A stretch of 64,000 bases of DNA from Bradyrhizobium quebecense (GCF_013373795.3 NZ_CP088022.1:6200001-6264000); one strand, 5' to 3'; shown: positions 53,588 to 63,264, counted from the stretch's first letter. Numbers and translations are program-made. Notes: a model not told the origin generated them from the letters alone.

Positions 53588-55405
53588 CTACGCTGCGACG
53601 AGCAATTCGCCAACCTCGGCCATGCCGACGGCGCGATCGCCGAGCAGGTGCTCGGTCATCCTGCGCTGAACGGTATTTTCCGTAAGCCGGAACGGATCGC
53701 CCGGCATCACGCGGTGATCGATCACCATCCGCGACAGCAGCAGCCGGCGCGCGTCGCCACGCATCTCGTGGATACGTCCGCCCTCCCATGCCAGCGCCAC
53801 GGCGCTCGCGACGTGATAGAGCAGGCTGGTGGCGCGCCGCGAATCGCCCTCATTGTCAATGCGGCCTGCGACTTCGCGCGCAAACCCGATCGCACGATCG
53901 CTGAGATCGCGCAGCCGGTTGCGCCAGGCCTCGGGCACGTTCGGGCTGTCATCGAGCCGCGCATGCAGATCGGCTGCGAGCGCATTGTCGGCGCCATGGC
54001 GCCCGACCGCGCGCTTCAGCGCATCGATCGCGACGATGTTGCCGGTGCCCTCCCAGATCGAGCCGAGATGCGCATCGCGCAGCAGCCGCGGCGTGACGAA
54101 TTCCTCGATGTAGCCAATGCCGCCGCGCATCTCCATCGCATCGCCGCAGACCTTGCGGGCATCGCGGGTGGCGCGGAATTTCAAAGTCGGCGTCAGGATG
54201 CGGAGCAGTGCCGCGGCATCCTGGCTGCCGGCCTCGGCGCGGTCGAGCGCGTCGGCGGTCAAAAAGCTCATCGACAGCGCCTGCTCGGTCGGCAGCATGA
54301 TCTTCATCAGCTGGCGCCGCGCCAGCGGCAGGTCGATGATGCGTTGGCCGAACACCACACGCCCCTTCGCGACCGTGATCGCGTCGTGCCAGGCACGGCG
54401 CATCAGCGCGGTCGACTTCACGCCGTTGGAGAGCCGCGACGAGTTCACCATCTCGGCCATCTGCACGAAGCCGCGGTCGAGCTTGCCGACGGCATACGCG
54501 ATCGCACCGTCGAGCTTGATCTCGCCCGAGGCCATCGAGCGGGTGCCGAGCTTGTCCTTGAGGCGCACGATCCGGTAGTGGTTCTGCGAGCCGTCGTCGA
54601 GGAAACGCGGCATCAGGAACAGGCCGACACCCTTGGTGCCCGGCCCCGCGCCTTCGGGGCGCGCCAGCAGCATCACCACCTTGGCGTCGGCGTTCGAGCA
54701 GAACCACTTCTCGCCATAGAGCCGCCAGTAGTCGCCCTCCTGCACCGCGCGCGTGGTCAGCGTGCCGACGTCGGAGCCCCCCTCTTTCTCGGTCATGAAC
54801 TGGCCGCCCTGCGTCAGCTTGTTCATGTCGGTCTGGGTCAGGCCGTCGAGATATTTCGCCTTCAACGCCTCGCTGCCGAAATTCGCCAGCAGCTTTGCGC
54901 ACCCGTCGGTGACGTTGATCGGACAGCCCATGCCGAATTCGGTCTGGTTGAACAGGAAGGTGAAGGCATGCTTGGCCACCACGGAATATTTGTCGGGCCA
55001 GCCCATGATGCCCTTGCGGATCGACAGCGCGTGAATGCCGAACTCGCCGAACGCGGCCTTCTCGATCTCGCGATAGGCCGGATGATATTCGATTGTTTGC
55101 ACGTCGCGGCCGAACTTGTCGCGCTGGTGCAGCACCGGCGCATGCCGGTCGGCAAGCCGCGCGCATTCGTCGAGAGCGCCGCCGGCCAATCCGCCGAGCC
55201 GGTCAAGATGCGGTTCGATGTGGCGGAACAACGCCTCGGGCAGATGCAGCTTCAGAAGATCGGTCAGCGCGGGATCGGCCCGGTAGAAATTCATGCCCGT
55301 CGTGTCGGGCGCGAGCAGGCCCGGCTGGCTGGCGGACGACGTTTTCGGATCCTGCTTGTGCGGCTGCATTGAATTCCCGGTTGCGGTGCTCATTTGTTTG
55401 GGCAC
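53588..55405 (-). CDS. Acyl-CoA dehydrogenase, AidB-like long form
   Basis: A 605-residue acyl-CoA dehydrogenase with an N-terminal extension, the central GQFMTEKEGGSDVGTLTTRAVQEGDYWRLYGEKWFCSNADAKV FAD region and RLLRDAHLGSIWEGTGNIVAID. The long form with the EKWFCSN motif is the AidB branch (alkylation-response acyl-CoA dehydrogenase-like). The GTG at 55405 is selected since GGAGGAGG is ideally placed; ATG at 55393 is an alternative. It is divergent from the SDR gene. Confidence 0.87.
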   Translation of the reverse strand: MPKQMSTATGNSMQPHKQDPKTSSASQPGLLAPDTTGMNFYRADPALTDLLKLHLPEALFRHIEPHLDRLGGLAGGALDECARLADRHAPVLHQRDKFGRDVQTIEYHPAYREIEKAAFGEFGIHALSIRKGIMGWPDKYSVVAKHAFTFLFNQTEFGMGCPINVTDGCAKLLANFGSEALKAKYLDGLTQTDMNKLTQGGQFMTEKEGGSDVGTLTTRAVQEGDYWRLYGEKWFCSNADAKVVMLLARPEGAGPGTKGVGLFLMPRFLDDGSQNHYRIVRLKDKLGTRSMASGEIKLDGAIAYAVGKLDRGFVQMAEMVNSSRLSNGVKSTALMRRAWHDAITVAKGRVVFGQRIIDLPLARRQLMKIMLPTEQALSMSFLTADALDRAEAGSQDAAALLRILTPTLKFRATRDARKVCGDAMEMRGGIGYIEEFVTPRLLRDAHLGSIWEGTGNIVAIDALKRAVGRHGADNALAADLHARLDDSPNVPEAWRNRLRDLSDRAIGFAREVAGRIDNEGDSRRATSLLYHVASAVALAWEGGRIHEMRGDARRLLLSRMVIDHRVMPGDPFRLTENTVQRRMTEHLLGDRAVGMAEVGELLVAA

Positions 55406-55440
55406 GACTATCCTCCTCCGGCCGAGCAAAGGAAAGCCCA

Positions 55441-56142
55441 ATGGATATTCCGAAGTACAAGATCGCCCTGATCGTCGGCGCCGGCGAGGGCCTGAGCGCC
55501 TCGCTGACGCGGCTATTTTCGCGGGAGGGAATTCGCGTCGCGCTGGGCGCGCGCAGCATCGAAAAGCTCGGTGCGCTCTGCACGGAAACCGGCGCGCGCG
55601 CCTATGCTTGCGACGCCACCAAGGCGGAAGACGTCGAGCGTCTGTTCGGCCTGGTCGAGCGCGAGATCGGAACACCCGACCTCGTGGTCTATAACGCCTC
55701 CGGGCGCTCGCGCGGCCCCTTCGTTGAACTCGTCCCCTCCGAGGTCGAGCAGGCGATCGCGGTCTCGGCGTTTGGCGGTTTCCTGGTGGCGCAGGAGGCG
55801 GCGAAGCGGATGCTGCCCAACAAGAAGGGCGCGATCCTGTTCACCGGCGCCTCCGCCAGCGTCAAGGGCTATGCGCAATCGGCGCCGTTCGCGATGGGCA
55901 AGTTCGCATTGCGCGGGCTGGCGCAGAGCATGGCGCGCGAATTGTCGCCGCAGGGCATCCACGTCGCGCATTTCGTGATCGACGGCGGCATCCGCAGCGC
56001 CGCGCGCGCCGAGCCCGCCGACCGCCCGGATTCGATGCTCGATCCCGACGCGATCGCGTTGAGCTACTGGAACGTGCTGCAGCAGCCGCGCAGCGCCTGG
56101 AGCTGGGAGCTGGAATTGCGGCCCTGGGTTGAGAAGTTTTGA
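55441..56142 (+). CDS. SDR family NAD(P)-dependent oxidoreductase
   Basis: A 233-residue short-chain dehydrogenase-like protein. The nucleotide-binding motif VGAGEGLSASL is near the N-terminus and NASGRSRGPF follows. The catalytic region reads LFTGASASVKGYAQSAPFAMGKFALRG, where a phenylalanine replaces the usual active-site tyrosine (FxxxK in place of YxxxK), so normal SDR catalysis is doubtful. AAGGAAA precedes ATG. It lies between divergent AidB-like and crotonase genes. Confidence 0.83.
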   Translation: MDIPKYKIALIVGAGEGLSASLTRLFSREGIRVALGARSIEKLGALCTETGARAYACDATKAEDVERLFGLVEREIGTPDLVVYNASGRSRGPFVELVPSEVEQAIAVSAFGGFLVAQEAAKRMLPNKKGAILFTGASASVKGYAQSAPFAMGKFALRGLAQSMARELSPQGIHVAHFVIDGGIRSAARAEPADRPDSMLDPDAIALSYWNVLQQPRSAWSWELELRPWVEKF

Positions 56143-56193
56143 GATGACGGAGATCATGCAAGCGGCGTAACGTCGGCGACGACCCGCCGCATC

Positions 56194-56277
56194 CGTCATT
56201 GCGAGCGGAGCGAAGCAATCCACACCGCCACAAGCGGAGCAATGGATTGCTTCGGCGCTTCGCGCCTCGCAATGACG
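56194..56277. repeat. Palindromic repeat, CGTCATTGCGAGC...CGCAATGACG class
   Basis: Third copy of the element found at 22721-22806 and 51703-51786. It lies between the SDR and crotonase genes. Confidence 0.78.
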
Positions 56278-56301
56278 GCAACGATTGCCTCCGGAGGAAC
56301 C

Positions 56302-57132
56302 ATGACCCACGAAATCAAGATCGAGACCGGCACCGACGAACTGCTCTGCGTGATCCGCGACCGCGTCGCCGTCATCACGCTGAACCGTCCGGACGCCCGC
56401 AATTCGCTGTCGGACACGCTCACGCCGGCGCTGCGCACGATGATCCGGACCTGCGGCGAGAACCCCGAGGTCGGCGTGCTGCTCGTCACCGGCGCCGGCA
56501 AGGCGTTCTGCGCCGGCGGCAACGTCAAGGGCATGGGCGCCAATCGCGATCCAAAGAAGCTCGAAATGTCCTATGAGGACAAGGTCGCCGACTTGCAGGA
56601 GCGCCAGCGCCTGCTCACCGGCGCGCTGGCCTCGGTACGGAAGCCGACCATTGCCGCGCTGCCCGGCCCGGCGGTGGGCGCCGGCCTTGCGATCGCGATG
56701 GCCTGCGACATCCGGATCGCCGCACAATCCGCCTTCATCTCGACCGGCTATCTGCGCGTGGCGCTGAGCGGCGACTACGGCATGGCCTGGCTCTTGACGC
56801 GCCTGGTCGGCACCTCGCGCGCCCGCGAGCTGATGTTCACGTCCGAGAAGGTCGATGCCGCAAGATGCGAGCAGATCGGCCTCGTCAACCGCGTGGTGCC
56901 GGACGAGACGCTGCAGGACGAGGCGTTCGCGCTGGCGAAGTCGATGGCCGAAGGCCCGACGCTCGCGCTGCGCTACATGAAGGACAATCTCGACGAGGCA
57001 CTGCAGTTCGACTTCGCCACCGCGCGCGACCACGAAGCCGAGCGGCTGATCCGCTTGACCACAACGGCCGATCACAAGGAGGCGGTGCAGGCCTTCATCG
57101 AGAAGCGCAAGCCGGTGTTTAGGGGTAATTGA
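56302..57132 (+). CDS. Enoyl-CoA hydratase/isomerase family protein
   Basis: A 276-residue crotonase with AFCAGGNVKGMGAN and LPGPAVGAGLAIAMACDIRIAA for the oxyanion hole and the LARYMKDNLDEAL-like tail. GGAGGA precedes ATG by three bases. The chemistry is hydration or isomerisation of an enoyl-CoA, substrate unknown. It may be co-transcribed with the SDR 160 bp upstream. Confidence 0.9.
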   Translation: MTHEIKIETGTDELLCVIRDRVAVITLNRPDARNSLSDTLTPALRTMIRTCGENPEVGVLLVTGAGKAFCAGGNVKGMGANRDPKKLEMSYEDKVADLQERQRLLTGALASVRKPTIAALPGPAVGAGLAIAMACDIRIAAQSAFISTGYLRVALSGDYGMAWLLTRLVGTSRARELMFTSEKVDAARCEQIGLVNRVVPDETLQDEAFALAKSMAEGPTLALRYMKDNLDEALQFDFATARDHEAERLIRLTTTADHKEAVQAFIEKRKPVFRGN

Positions 57133-57206
57133 GCGCGTAGCGCCCTTCAAGTCACCCCTCCCTTTGTGGGAGAGGCGAAGCAAGCGCGTAGCCCCGAGTA
57201 AGTTCC

Positions 57207-57247
57207 AAAGAAAAGGGCCCGGTTCTGGAGGGGCCAGAACCGGGCCT
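57207..57247 (-). terminator. Rho-independent terminator of the acetyltransferase gene
   Basis: A 13-bp perfect stem (GGCCCGGTTCTGG with CCAGAACCGGGCC) with a short loop, followed on the minus strand by CTTTTCTTT. It lies just after the acetyltransferase stop codon. Confidence 0.85.
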
Positions 57248-57253
57248 AGTCAG

Positions 57254-57877
57254 TCAAACCGCAAGCGAGGACATCGTGGCCGAGCGGGAAGTGGCGGCAA
57301 GCCGCCAGCTGGCACAGGGAATGTCTTGTGGTTCGACGTAGATCTCTTTCGCAAAGCGCACCAGCTTCCAATCGCCGGGGCTCGCAGTGAAGGCATAGCC
57401 GGACTTGCGGGCGAGACCGATCATCGTGGCGTTGGACCGCAGCGCGTCGCCGAAGATGCGCTCGGCTCCGAAAGACGCCGCGCGGCATTCGAGATTCTTC
57501 AGCAGCGCCTTGCCAATGCCGTGGCCCTGCCACCGGTCATCGATCGACAGGCCGAACTCGACGCTCGACGTATCGGCATGGAAGGCGTAGCGGGCTTCGC
57601 CGACGATGGTCTCAAAACCATCGACCAGCATCGTCGCGACCACCGTGAACCGGTCAGCCTCGCCGACGTGAATAAAACGCTCGAGCTCCATCTTCGGCAG
57701 CTCGCTTAGTGCACCCAGGAAGCGGTTGTAACGGGACCCGGCGGAGAGCGAGCGGATGTAAGCCTGCAGCTCTTCACGATCGCGCGGCTCGACGAAGCGC
57801 ACCTTGATCTCGCTGCCGTTCTTGGCGCGCAGCACATCAGAGTATTGCTTGAGATCGTCGAGATGCAGCGCAGTCAT
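57254..57877 (-). CDS. GNAT family N-acetyltransferase
   Basis: A 207-residue acetyltransferase of the GNAT fold: VRFVEPRDREELQAYIRSLSAGSRYNRFLG at the N-terminus, VEFGLSIDDRWQGHGIGKALLKNLECRA containing the acetyl-CoA-binding QGHGIG motif, and AERIFGDALRSNATMIGLARKSGYAF. GGGGAGC precedes ATG. Substrate unknown. It is followed by a strong terminator. Confidence 0.92.
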   Translation of the reverse strand: MTALHLDDLKQYSDVLRAKNGSEIKVRFVEPRDREELQAYIRSLSAGSRYNRFLGALSELPKMELERFIHVGEADRFTVVATMLVDGFETIVGEARYAFHADTSSVEFGLSIDDRWQGHGIGKALLKNLECRAASFGAERIFGDALRSNATMIGLARKSGYAFTASPGDWKLVRFAKEIYVEPQDIPCASWRLAATSRSATMSSLAV

Positions 57878-57947
57878 GATACGCTCCCCGCGTGAAGGAA
57901 TTGGCCGGCGCCCCTCGGTCGAGGCAGCGCCGGCGAAGGCGTCCTTG

Positions 57948-58151
57948 TCAGGCCCGCCAGAACGGCTTGTCGGTCTCGAAAACGATGTCGCTGCGGGACA
58001 TGCCGATGTCGTGCAGGTCGCGCTCGGTCCACTGCGACAGCTCGCGGCGGCGCTCATAGCGATCCCACCAGACGTGCAGCGTGTCGCTGACCTGGTTCAG
58101 TAGCCCAGGCGTATGATGATTTGTCATCGATTCATGGGTCAAAATGGACAT
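57948..58151 (-). CDS. DUF1127 domain-containing small protein
   Basis: A 67-residue protein with the DUF1127 core WWDRYERRRELSQWTERDLHDIGMSRSDI. DUF1127 proteins in Alphaproteobacteria are small, often bind RNA and influence phosphate or stress metabolism. It lies 70 bp upstream of the acetyltransferase gene on the same strand, and divergent from the LysR gene. Confidence 0.92.
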   Translation of the reverse strand: MSILTHESMTNHHTPGLLNQVSDTLHVWWDRYERRRELSQWTERDLHDIGMSRSDIVFETDKPFWRA

Positions 58152-58269
58152 CTGCGGCTCCTATCGGTAACCTGTTGGCGGTAATATCGGAGCAATTCGG
58201 CCTGTTCACAAACGACACTTTGTACCACTTCGCATGAATTAAAGTCATGTATTTGGAGGCCATTCTGAG

Positions 58270-59169
58270 ATGACCAGCCGCCTGCCTTCGTTGAACGGCC
58301 TGAGGGCGTTCGAGGCCGCCGCGCGGCACATGAGCTTCACGGTCGCGGCGTCCGAACTGAACGTGACGCAGACCGCGATCAGCCATCAGATCCGGCGCCT
58401 CGAGGAAGAGCTCGGCGTTCGTCTGTTCGTCCGCCAGAACCGCTCGTTGAGCCTGACGCCGGAGGCCGCCGAATACCTTCCCGGCGTTCGCGCCGCCTTC
58501 AACGACCTCAGGCTCGCGACCGACCGCCTGCTGCGCCGGGACGACGGTCACGTGCTGACCGTCTCGACGCTGGCATCGCTCGCCGCCAAATGGCTGCTGC
58601 CGCGACTGTCGGCGTTCCAGGAGGCGCATTCCGGCATCGATGTCCGCATCACCACCTCGACCAGCCTGGTCGACTTCCAGCGCGACAAGGTCGACGCGGC
58701 GATCCGCTATGGCCGCGGACAATGGGCGGGCCTGCGCGCGGACTGGCTGATGGCGGACGAGCTGTTTCCGGTGTGCAGCCCGTCGCTGCTTGATGGAACC
58801 AAGCCGCTCAAATGCCCCGAAGATCTCAGGGACCATGTGCTGCTGCACACCAGTAACGCCAACAGCGACGACTGGCGGCTGTGGCTGACCGCGGCGGGAC
58901 TGCCGACCGACATTTCCAAGCAGCCGGGCGTGACCTTCGACCTGCTGTTCGTGACGATCCAGGCCGCGATCGACGGCATCGGCATCGCGATGGGCCGCAC
59001 CTCCTATGTGCAGGACGACATCGCCAAGGGCCGTCTCGTGGTTCCCTTCAAGATCGCGCTGCCCGCCGACGCCGGCTTCTATCTGGTCACGCCGCAGGGA
59101 CGCGCCGATTCACCAAAGCTTTCTGCATTCCGATCGTGGCTCGGCGCTGCGGCACACACAGCGCCTTGA
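58270..59169 (+). CDS. LysR family regulator, probably of the tricarballylate genes
   Basis: A 299-residue LysR protein of the GcvA-like type: RLPSLNGLRAFEAAARHMSFTVAASELNVTQTAISHQIRRLEEELG helix-turn-helix, then a substrate-binding domain (LTVSTLASLAAKWLLPRLSAF). It lies directly upstream of the MFS, TcuA and TcuB genes in the same direction, the position of TcuR in the tricarballylate cluster of Salmonella. It would activate the cluster in response to the substrate. Confidence 0.88.
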   Translation: MTSRLPSLNGLRAFEAAARHMSFTVAASELNVTQTAISHQIRRLEEELGVRLFVRQNRSLSLTPEAAEYLPGVRAAFNDLRLATDRLLRRDDGHVLTVSTLASLAAKWLLPRLSAFQEAHSGIDVRITTSTSLVDFQRDKVDAAIRYGRGQWAGLRADWLMADELFPVCSPSLLDGTKPLKCPEDLRDHVLLHTSNANSDDWRLWLTAAGLPTDISKQPGVTFDLLFVTIQAAIDGIGIAMGRTSYVQDDIAKGRLVVPFKIALPADAGFYLVTPQGRADSPKLSAFRSWLGAAAHTAP

Positions 59170-59277
59170 TGCGGCGCACGCCGCATCAGCAAAATTCCCA
59201 CCTACGGCTTTTTTCCCATAGCGCCGGCGCGATTTCGGGTTGGTCGCGCCGGACAGCCGTGCCAAATTGCCGCATAT

Positions 59278-59291
59278 GGCAGTTAACTGCC
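59278..59291. promoter_or_regulatory. 14-bp perfect palindrome, candidate LysR binding site
   Basis: GGCAGTTAACTGCC lies 55 bp upstream of the MFS start codon, in the 177-bp gap after the LysR gene. Symmetry and location suit a LysR activator site. Confidence 0.5.
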
Positions 59292-59346
59292 TTGGCCGGC
59301 GACACAATTTGCGCCGGCCGTTTTGTCACGGGGAGGAAAGGGCGTT

Positions 59347-60672
59347 ATGTCGCAGTCGAGTTCATCGCAAGTCCCGCAGATCAAGTCGCGTCTCGGCGCC
59401 ATCCTGCGCGCGACCAGCGGCAATTTCCTCGAGCAATTCGACTTCTTCCTGTTCGGCTTCTATGCGCAGGACATCGCGAAGGCGTTCTTCCCCGCCCAGA
59501 ACGAGACGGCGGCGCTGCTCAATGCGTATGGCGTGTTCTGGCTCGGCGCGCTGATGCGTCCCGTGGGCGCGGTCGTGCTCGGCTCCTACATCGATCGCAT
59601 CGGCCGCCGCCAGGGCCTGATCGTGACGCTCGCGCTGATGGCGCTTGGCACGGTGGTGATCGCCTTCTGCCCGTCCTACGCATCGATCGGCATCGCCGCA
59701 ACGATCATCGTGCTGATTGGCCGGCTGATCCAGGGCTTCTCCGCCGGAGTCGAACTGGGCGGTGTCTCCGTTTATCTTTCCGAGATCGCAACACCCGGCA
59801 ATCGGGGATTCTACACCTCGTTTCAATCCTCCAGTCAGCAGGTTGCCATCTTTGTTGCAGCCGTGATCGGCTTCGTCCTGAGAGAGGTGATCCCCGGCGA
59901 CACTTTCCTGGATGCGATCGGCGGCGTCGCCAAATGGCGCATCCCGTTCTTCATTGGATGCCTCATCATTCCCGTGATCTTCATGTTGCGGCGTTCGCTC
60001 GAGGAAACGCCGGCCTTCCTGGCCATGAAGAAGCATCCGACGCCGAGCGAAGTGTTCGCCTCGGCGCTGGAGAACTGGCGCATCGTCATTCTCGGCATGA
60101 TGATCGCGGTTCTGACCACCACGACGTTCTATTTCATCACGGTGTATGCGCCCGGCTTCGGCAAGGAGCTGCACCTTTCAGCCTCCGGGACGCTGCTGGT
60201 GACCCTGCTCGTTGCGGTGACGAATTTCATCTGGAATCCGGTCGGCGGCGCGCTGTCCGACCGGATCGGCCGCAAGCCGGTGCTGATCGCGATCGCGAGC
60301 CTGTCGTTCGTGACGGCCTACCCGGCACTGTCGTGGCTCTCGCATGAGCCCACGCTCGGGAAGCTGCTGGCCGTGCAGATGATGTTCTCGTTCTACTTTG
60401 GCGTCTACAGCGGCACGATGCTGGGATGCCTGGTCGAGATCGTGCCGGCGCATGTCCGCACCACCTGCTTCTCGATCGCGTTCGCGTTGGCGGCGGGCAT
60501 CTTCGGCACATCGACCCCGTTCGTCGCGACCAAGCTGATCGCCATGACCGGCCAGGACAAGGCCTCGCCTGCCTACTGGCTCATGTTCGGCGCCGTTCTC
60601 GGCATCATCGCCGCGCTGATCGTCTATCGTGGCGGCCAGACCATCGAGCAGCGCGAGACGGTTGCGGCCTGA
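59347..60672 (+). CDS. tcuC: MFS transporter, tricarballylate/citrate-proton symporter type
   Basis: A 441-residue MFS permease with 12 predicted helices. NFLEQFDFFLFGFYAQDIAKAFFP and LGSYIDRIGRRQGLIV are signature parts of the metabolite-proton symporter group that contains CitA and TcuC; GGALSDRIGRKPVLI is the second half's loop motif. GGAGGAAAGGG precedes ATG. Its position between the LysR gene and tcuA supports import of tricarballylate. Confidence 0.9.
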   Translation: MSQSSSSQVPQIKSRLGAILRATSGNFLEQFDFFLFGFYAQDIAKAFFPAQNETAALLNAYGVFWLGALMRPVGAVVLGSYIDRIGRRQGLIVTLALMALGTVVIAFCPSYASIGIAATIIVLIGRLIQGFSAGVELGGVSVYLSEIATPGNRGFYTSFQSSSQQVAIFVAAVIGFVLREVIPGDTFLDAIGGVAKWRIPFFIGCLIIPVIFMLRRSLEETPAFLAMKKHPTPSEVFASALENWRIVILGMMIAVLTTTTFYFITVYAPGFGKELHLSASGTLLVTLLVAVTNFIWNPVGGALSDRIGRKPVLIAIASLSFVTAYPALSWLSHEPTLGKLLAVQMMFSFYFGVYSGTMLGCLVEIVPAHVRTTCFSIAFALAAGIFGTSTPFVATKLIAMTGQDKASPAYWLMFGAVLGIIAALIVYRGGQTIEQRETVAA

Positions 60673-60710
60673 TCCTGTGCATGCAATTGGGGCAGACTCC
60701 TTGATTTGAG

Positions 60711-60753
60711 CATGATCTTTCGGAACACCGCTACACACTTTTCCGGATCATGC
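60711..60753. repeat. Palindromic intergenic repeat, GCATGATC...GATCATGC class
   Basis: GAGCATGATC at the left and GATCATGCTC at the right with TTTTCCG in between. Relative of the element at 16563-16634. It lies between tcuC and tcuA. Confidence 0.65.
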
Positions 60754-60804
60754 TCATTCGCCTGCCCCTGTTGCTTTCCATGCCAACAACGATAACAAGA
60801 GCGC

Positions 60805-62205
60805 ATGGTTGATCTGACGCGCAGGTTCGACGTGCTGGTGATCGGCGGCGGCAACGCTGCCCTCTGCGCTGCGATCAGCGCCCGGCGCGCCGGCGCCTCC
60901 GTCCTGGTGCTGGAGGGCGCCCCGAAATTCTACCGCGGCGGCAACACCCGCCACACCCGCAACATGCGCTGCGCCCATGACGCGGCGACCGAGATCCTCA
61001 CCGGTCCCTACACCGAGGAGGAATTCTGGAAGGATTTGCTGCTGGTGACCGGGGGCCAGACCGACGAGGAACTGGCGCGCTTCATGATCCACGAGTCCAA
61101 GGACATCCTGAACTGGATCGTCGAACAGGGCGTGCGCTGGCAGCCCTCGCTCGGCGGCACGCTGAGCCTCGGCCGCACCAACTCGTTCTTCCTCGGCGGC
61201 GGCCGCGCGATGCTGAACGCGCTCTATCGCACCGCCGAGGAGCTCGGCGTCGACGTCCTCTACAACGCCGAGGTGATCGATCTCAAGATCGAGGACGGCA
61301 TGTTCCTGTCGGCGCAGCTGAAACAGCCGGTCGGCGGCAAGACCGAGGTGCGCGCCTCGACGCTGGTCGCGGCCGCCGGAGGCTTCGAGGCCAATATCGA
61401 GTGGCTGAAAGAATATTGGGGCGAGGCCGCCGACAATTTCCTGATTCGCGGTACGCCCTATAACCGCGGCGCGATCCTGAAGATGCTGCTCGCCAAGGGC
61501 GTGCAGGAGATCGGCGATCCCACGCAATGCCATGCGGTGGCGATCGATGCGCGTGCGCCGAAATTCGACGGCGGCATCATCACCCGCCACGACTCGGTCG
61601 TGTTCGGCATCGTCGTCAACAAGCACGCCGAGCGGTTCTACGACGAGGGCGAGGACATCTGGCCGAAGCGCTACGCGATCTGGGGCCGCCTGGTCGCCGC
61701 GCAGCCGGACCAGATCGCCTACATCATCTTCGACTCGACCGTTGTGACGAGCTTCATGCCGACGCTGTTTCCGCCGATCGCGGGCGCAACGATCGCCGAG
61801 CTCGCCGGCAAGCTCGAGCTCGATGCGTCAGCGCTGGAAAAGACCATCACCGAGTTCAACGCCGCCGTACAGCCCGGGACGTTCGACCACACCATCCTCG
61901 ACGACTGCCGCACCCAAGGCATCACGCCGGCGAAGACGCATTGGGCACGCAGGATCGAGACGGCGCCCTATCTCGCCTATCCGGTGCGGCCGGGCATCAC
62001 CTTCACCTATCTCGGCACCCGCGTGAACAAGCAGTCGCGGATGCTGATGAAGGACGGCAAGCCGTCGGCCAACATGTTCGCCGCCGGCGAGATCATGGCC
62101 GGCAACGTACTCGGCAAGGGCTACGCCGCCGGCATCGGCATGACCATCGGCAGCGTGTTCGGCCGCGTCGCCGGGCGGGAAGCGGCGAAGAATGCGCGGA
62201 ACTGA
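60805..62205 (+). CDS. tcuA: FAD-dependent tricarballylate dehydrogenase
   Basis: A 466-residue flavoprotein of the fumarate reductase/succinate dehydrogenase type. DVLVIGGGNAALCAAISARRAGASVLVLEGAP is the FAD-binding start; GGNTRHTRNMRCAHD is characteristic of TcuA, and NMFAAGEIMAGNVLGKGYAAGIGMTIGSVFGRVAG is the C-terminal FAD region. TcuA oxidises tricarballylate to cis-aconitate, with TcuB re-oxidising the flavin. Confidence 0.93.
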   Translation: MVDLTRRFDVLVIGGGNAALCAAISARRAGASVLVLEGAPKFYRGGNTRHTRNMRCAHDAATEILTGPYTEEEFWKDLLLVTGGQTDEELARFMIHESKDILNWIVEQGVRWQPSLGGTLSLGRTNSFFLGGGRAMLNALYRTAEELGVDVLYNAEVIDLKIEDGMFLSAQLKQPVGGKTEVRASTLVAAAGGFEANIEWLKEYWGEAADNFLIRGTPYNRGAILKMLLAKGVQEIGDPTQCHAVAIDARAPKFDGGIITRHDSVVFGIVVNKHAERFYDEGEDIWPKRYAIWGRLVAAQPDQIAYIIFDSTVVTSFMPTLFPPIAGATIAELAGKLELDASALEKTITEFNAAVQPGTFDHTILDDCRTQGITPAKTHWARRIETAPYLAYPVRPGITFTYLGTRVNKQSRMLMKDGKPSANMFAAGEIMAGNVLGKGYAAGIGMTIGSVFGRVAGREAAKNARN

Positions 62206-62229
62206 GCCTCGTGCGATCAGGGAGGAGCG

Positions 62230-63264
62230 ATGTCACGTCTTGCGATGTTCGCCGCTGCGGCTGCCCTGATGGCATCGGCCGCGAGCCACGCCGCCGAGCC
62301 GATCGCACTGCGCGACATGGGCTCGTTCCATGTCGGCGGCCGCCTGGTCGAGATCAGCGGCAAGCCGGTCAAGGACGTCACCTTCACGCCCGGCGGCGTG
62401 CCGGCCAAGGTCGATCCGAACGGCACCTACCAGGTCGAGCAGATGTACGTGCAGTACTTCCTGCCGCAGAACGAGAAGGGCGCCTATCCGCTGCTGCTGT
62501 GGCATGGCGGCGGGCTGACCGGCGTCACCTATGAGACAACGCCTGATGGCCGCGAGGGCTGGCTGAACTATTTCCTGCGCAAGGGCTGGAGCGTCTACAA
62601 TTCGGACGCCGTCGAGCGCGGCCGCGCCGGCTGGGCGCAATACCCCGACATCTTCAAGGGCGAGCCGGTGTTCCTCACGACAGCCAATCCGTTCGAGCGC
62701 TTTCGGATCGGCGACGGCCCCGGCTCCTACGATCCCGATCCGGCCAAGCGCCACCTGATGCCCGGCAGCCAGTTCCCGAACGAAGGCTACGAGAACTTCG
62801 TCAAGCAGAACGTGCCGCGCTGGACCACCACCGATGACGCAACGATCGCGGCCTACATCGCCGAGATCGATCGCGTCGGTCCGTGCATCATCCTGTTCCA
62901 CAGCCAGGCCGGCACGTTCGGCTTCAAGGTCGCGCAGGCGCGGCCCGACAAGGTGAAGGCGCTGATCGCAATCGAGCCGGCCGGCGTCGGCGACCCCGCC
63001 AAGGTCGACGCATTGAAGAATATCCCGACGCTGATGGTCTATGGCGATTACATCGAGCGCGATTCGCGCTGGCCGAAGATCCGCGCTACCGGCGGCGCCT
63101 TCGCCGACGCCATCCGCGCCGCCGGCGGCAGCGTCGATGTCGTCGATCTGCCCAAGACCGGCATCAAGGGCAATTCGCACATGATGATGATGGACAAGAA
63201 CAATGCCGAGGTCGCCGGCCTGATCCAGACATGGCTGGAAGGCAAAGGGCTAACGAAGAAATAG
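62230..63264 (+). CDS. Exported alpha/beta hydrolase within the tricarballylate cluster
   Basis: A 344-residue hydrolase with a signal peptide ending near SHAAEP. LLLWHGGGLTG is the oxyanion-hole loop, ILFHSQAGTFGFKVA holds the nucleophilic serine (HSQAG, a variant of GxSxG), and GNSHMMMMDKNN the likely catalytic histidine. It lies 24 bp after tcuA and 71 bp before tcuB. It would act in the periplasm; it may cleave an ester and release a tricarboxylic acid for import. The substrate is unknown. Confidence 0.83.
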   Translation: MSRLAMFAAAAALMASAASHAAEPIALRDMGSFHVGGRLVEISGKPVKDVTFTPGGVPAKVDPNGTYQVEQMYVQYFLPQNEKGAYPLLLWHGGGLTGVTYETTPDGREGWLNYFLRKGWSVYNSDAVERGRAGWAQYPDIFKGEPVFLTTANPFERFRIGDGPGSYDPDPAKRHLMPGSQFPNEGYENFVKQNVPRWTTTDDATIAAYIAEIDRVGPCIILFHSQAGTFGFKVAQARPDKVKALIAIEPAGVGDPAKVDALKNIPTLMVYGDYIERDSRWPKIRATGGAFADAIRAAGGSVDVVDLPKTGIKGNSHMMMMDKNNAEVAGLIQTWLEGKGLTKK

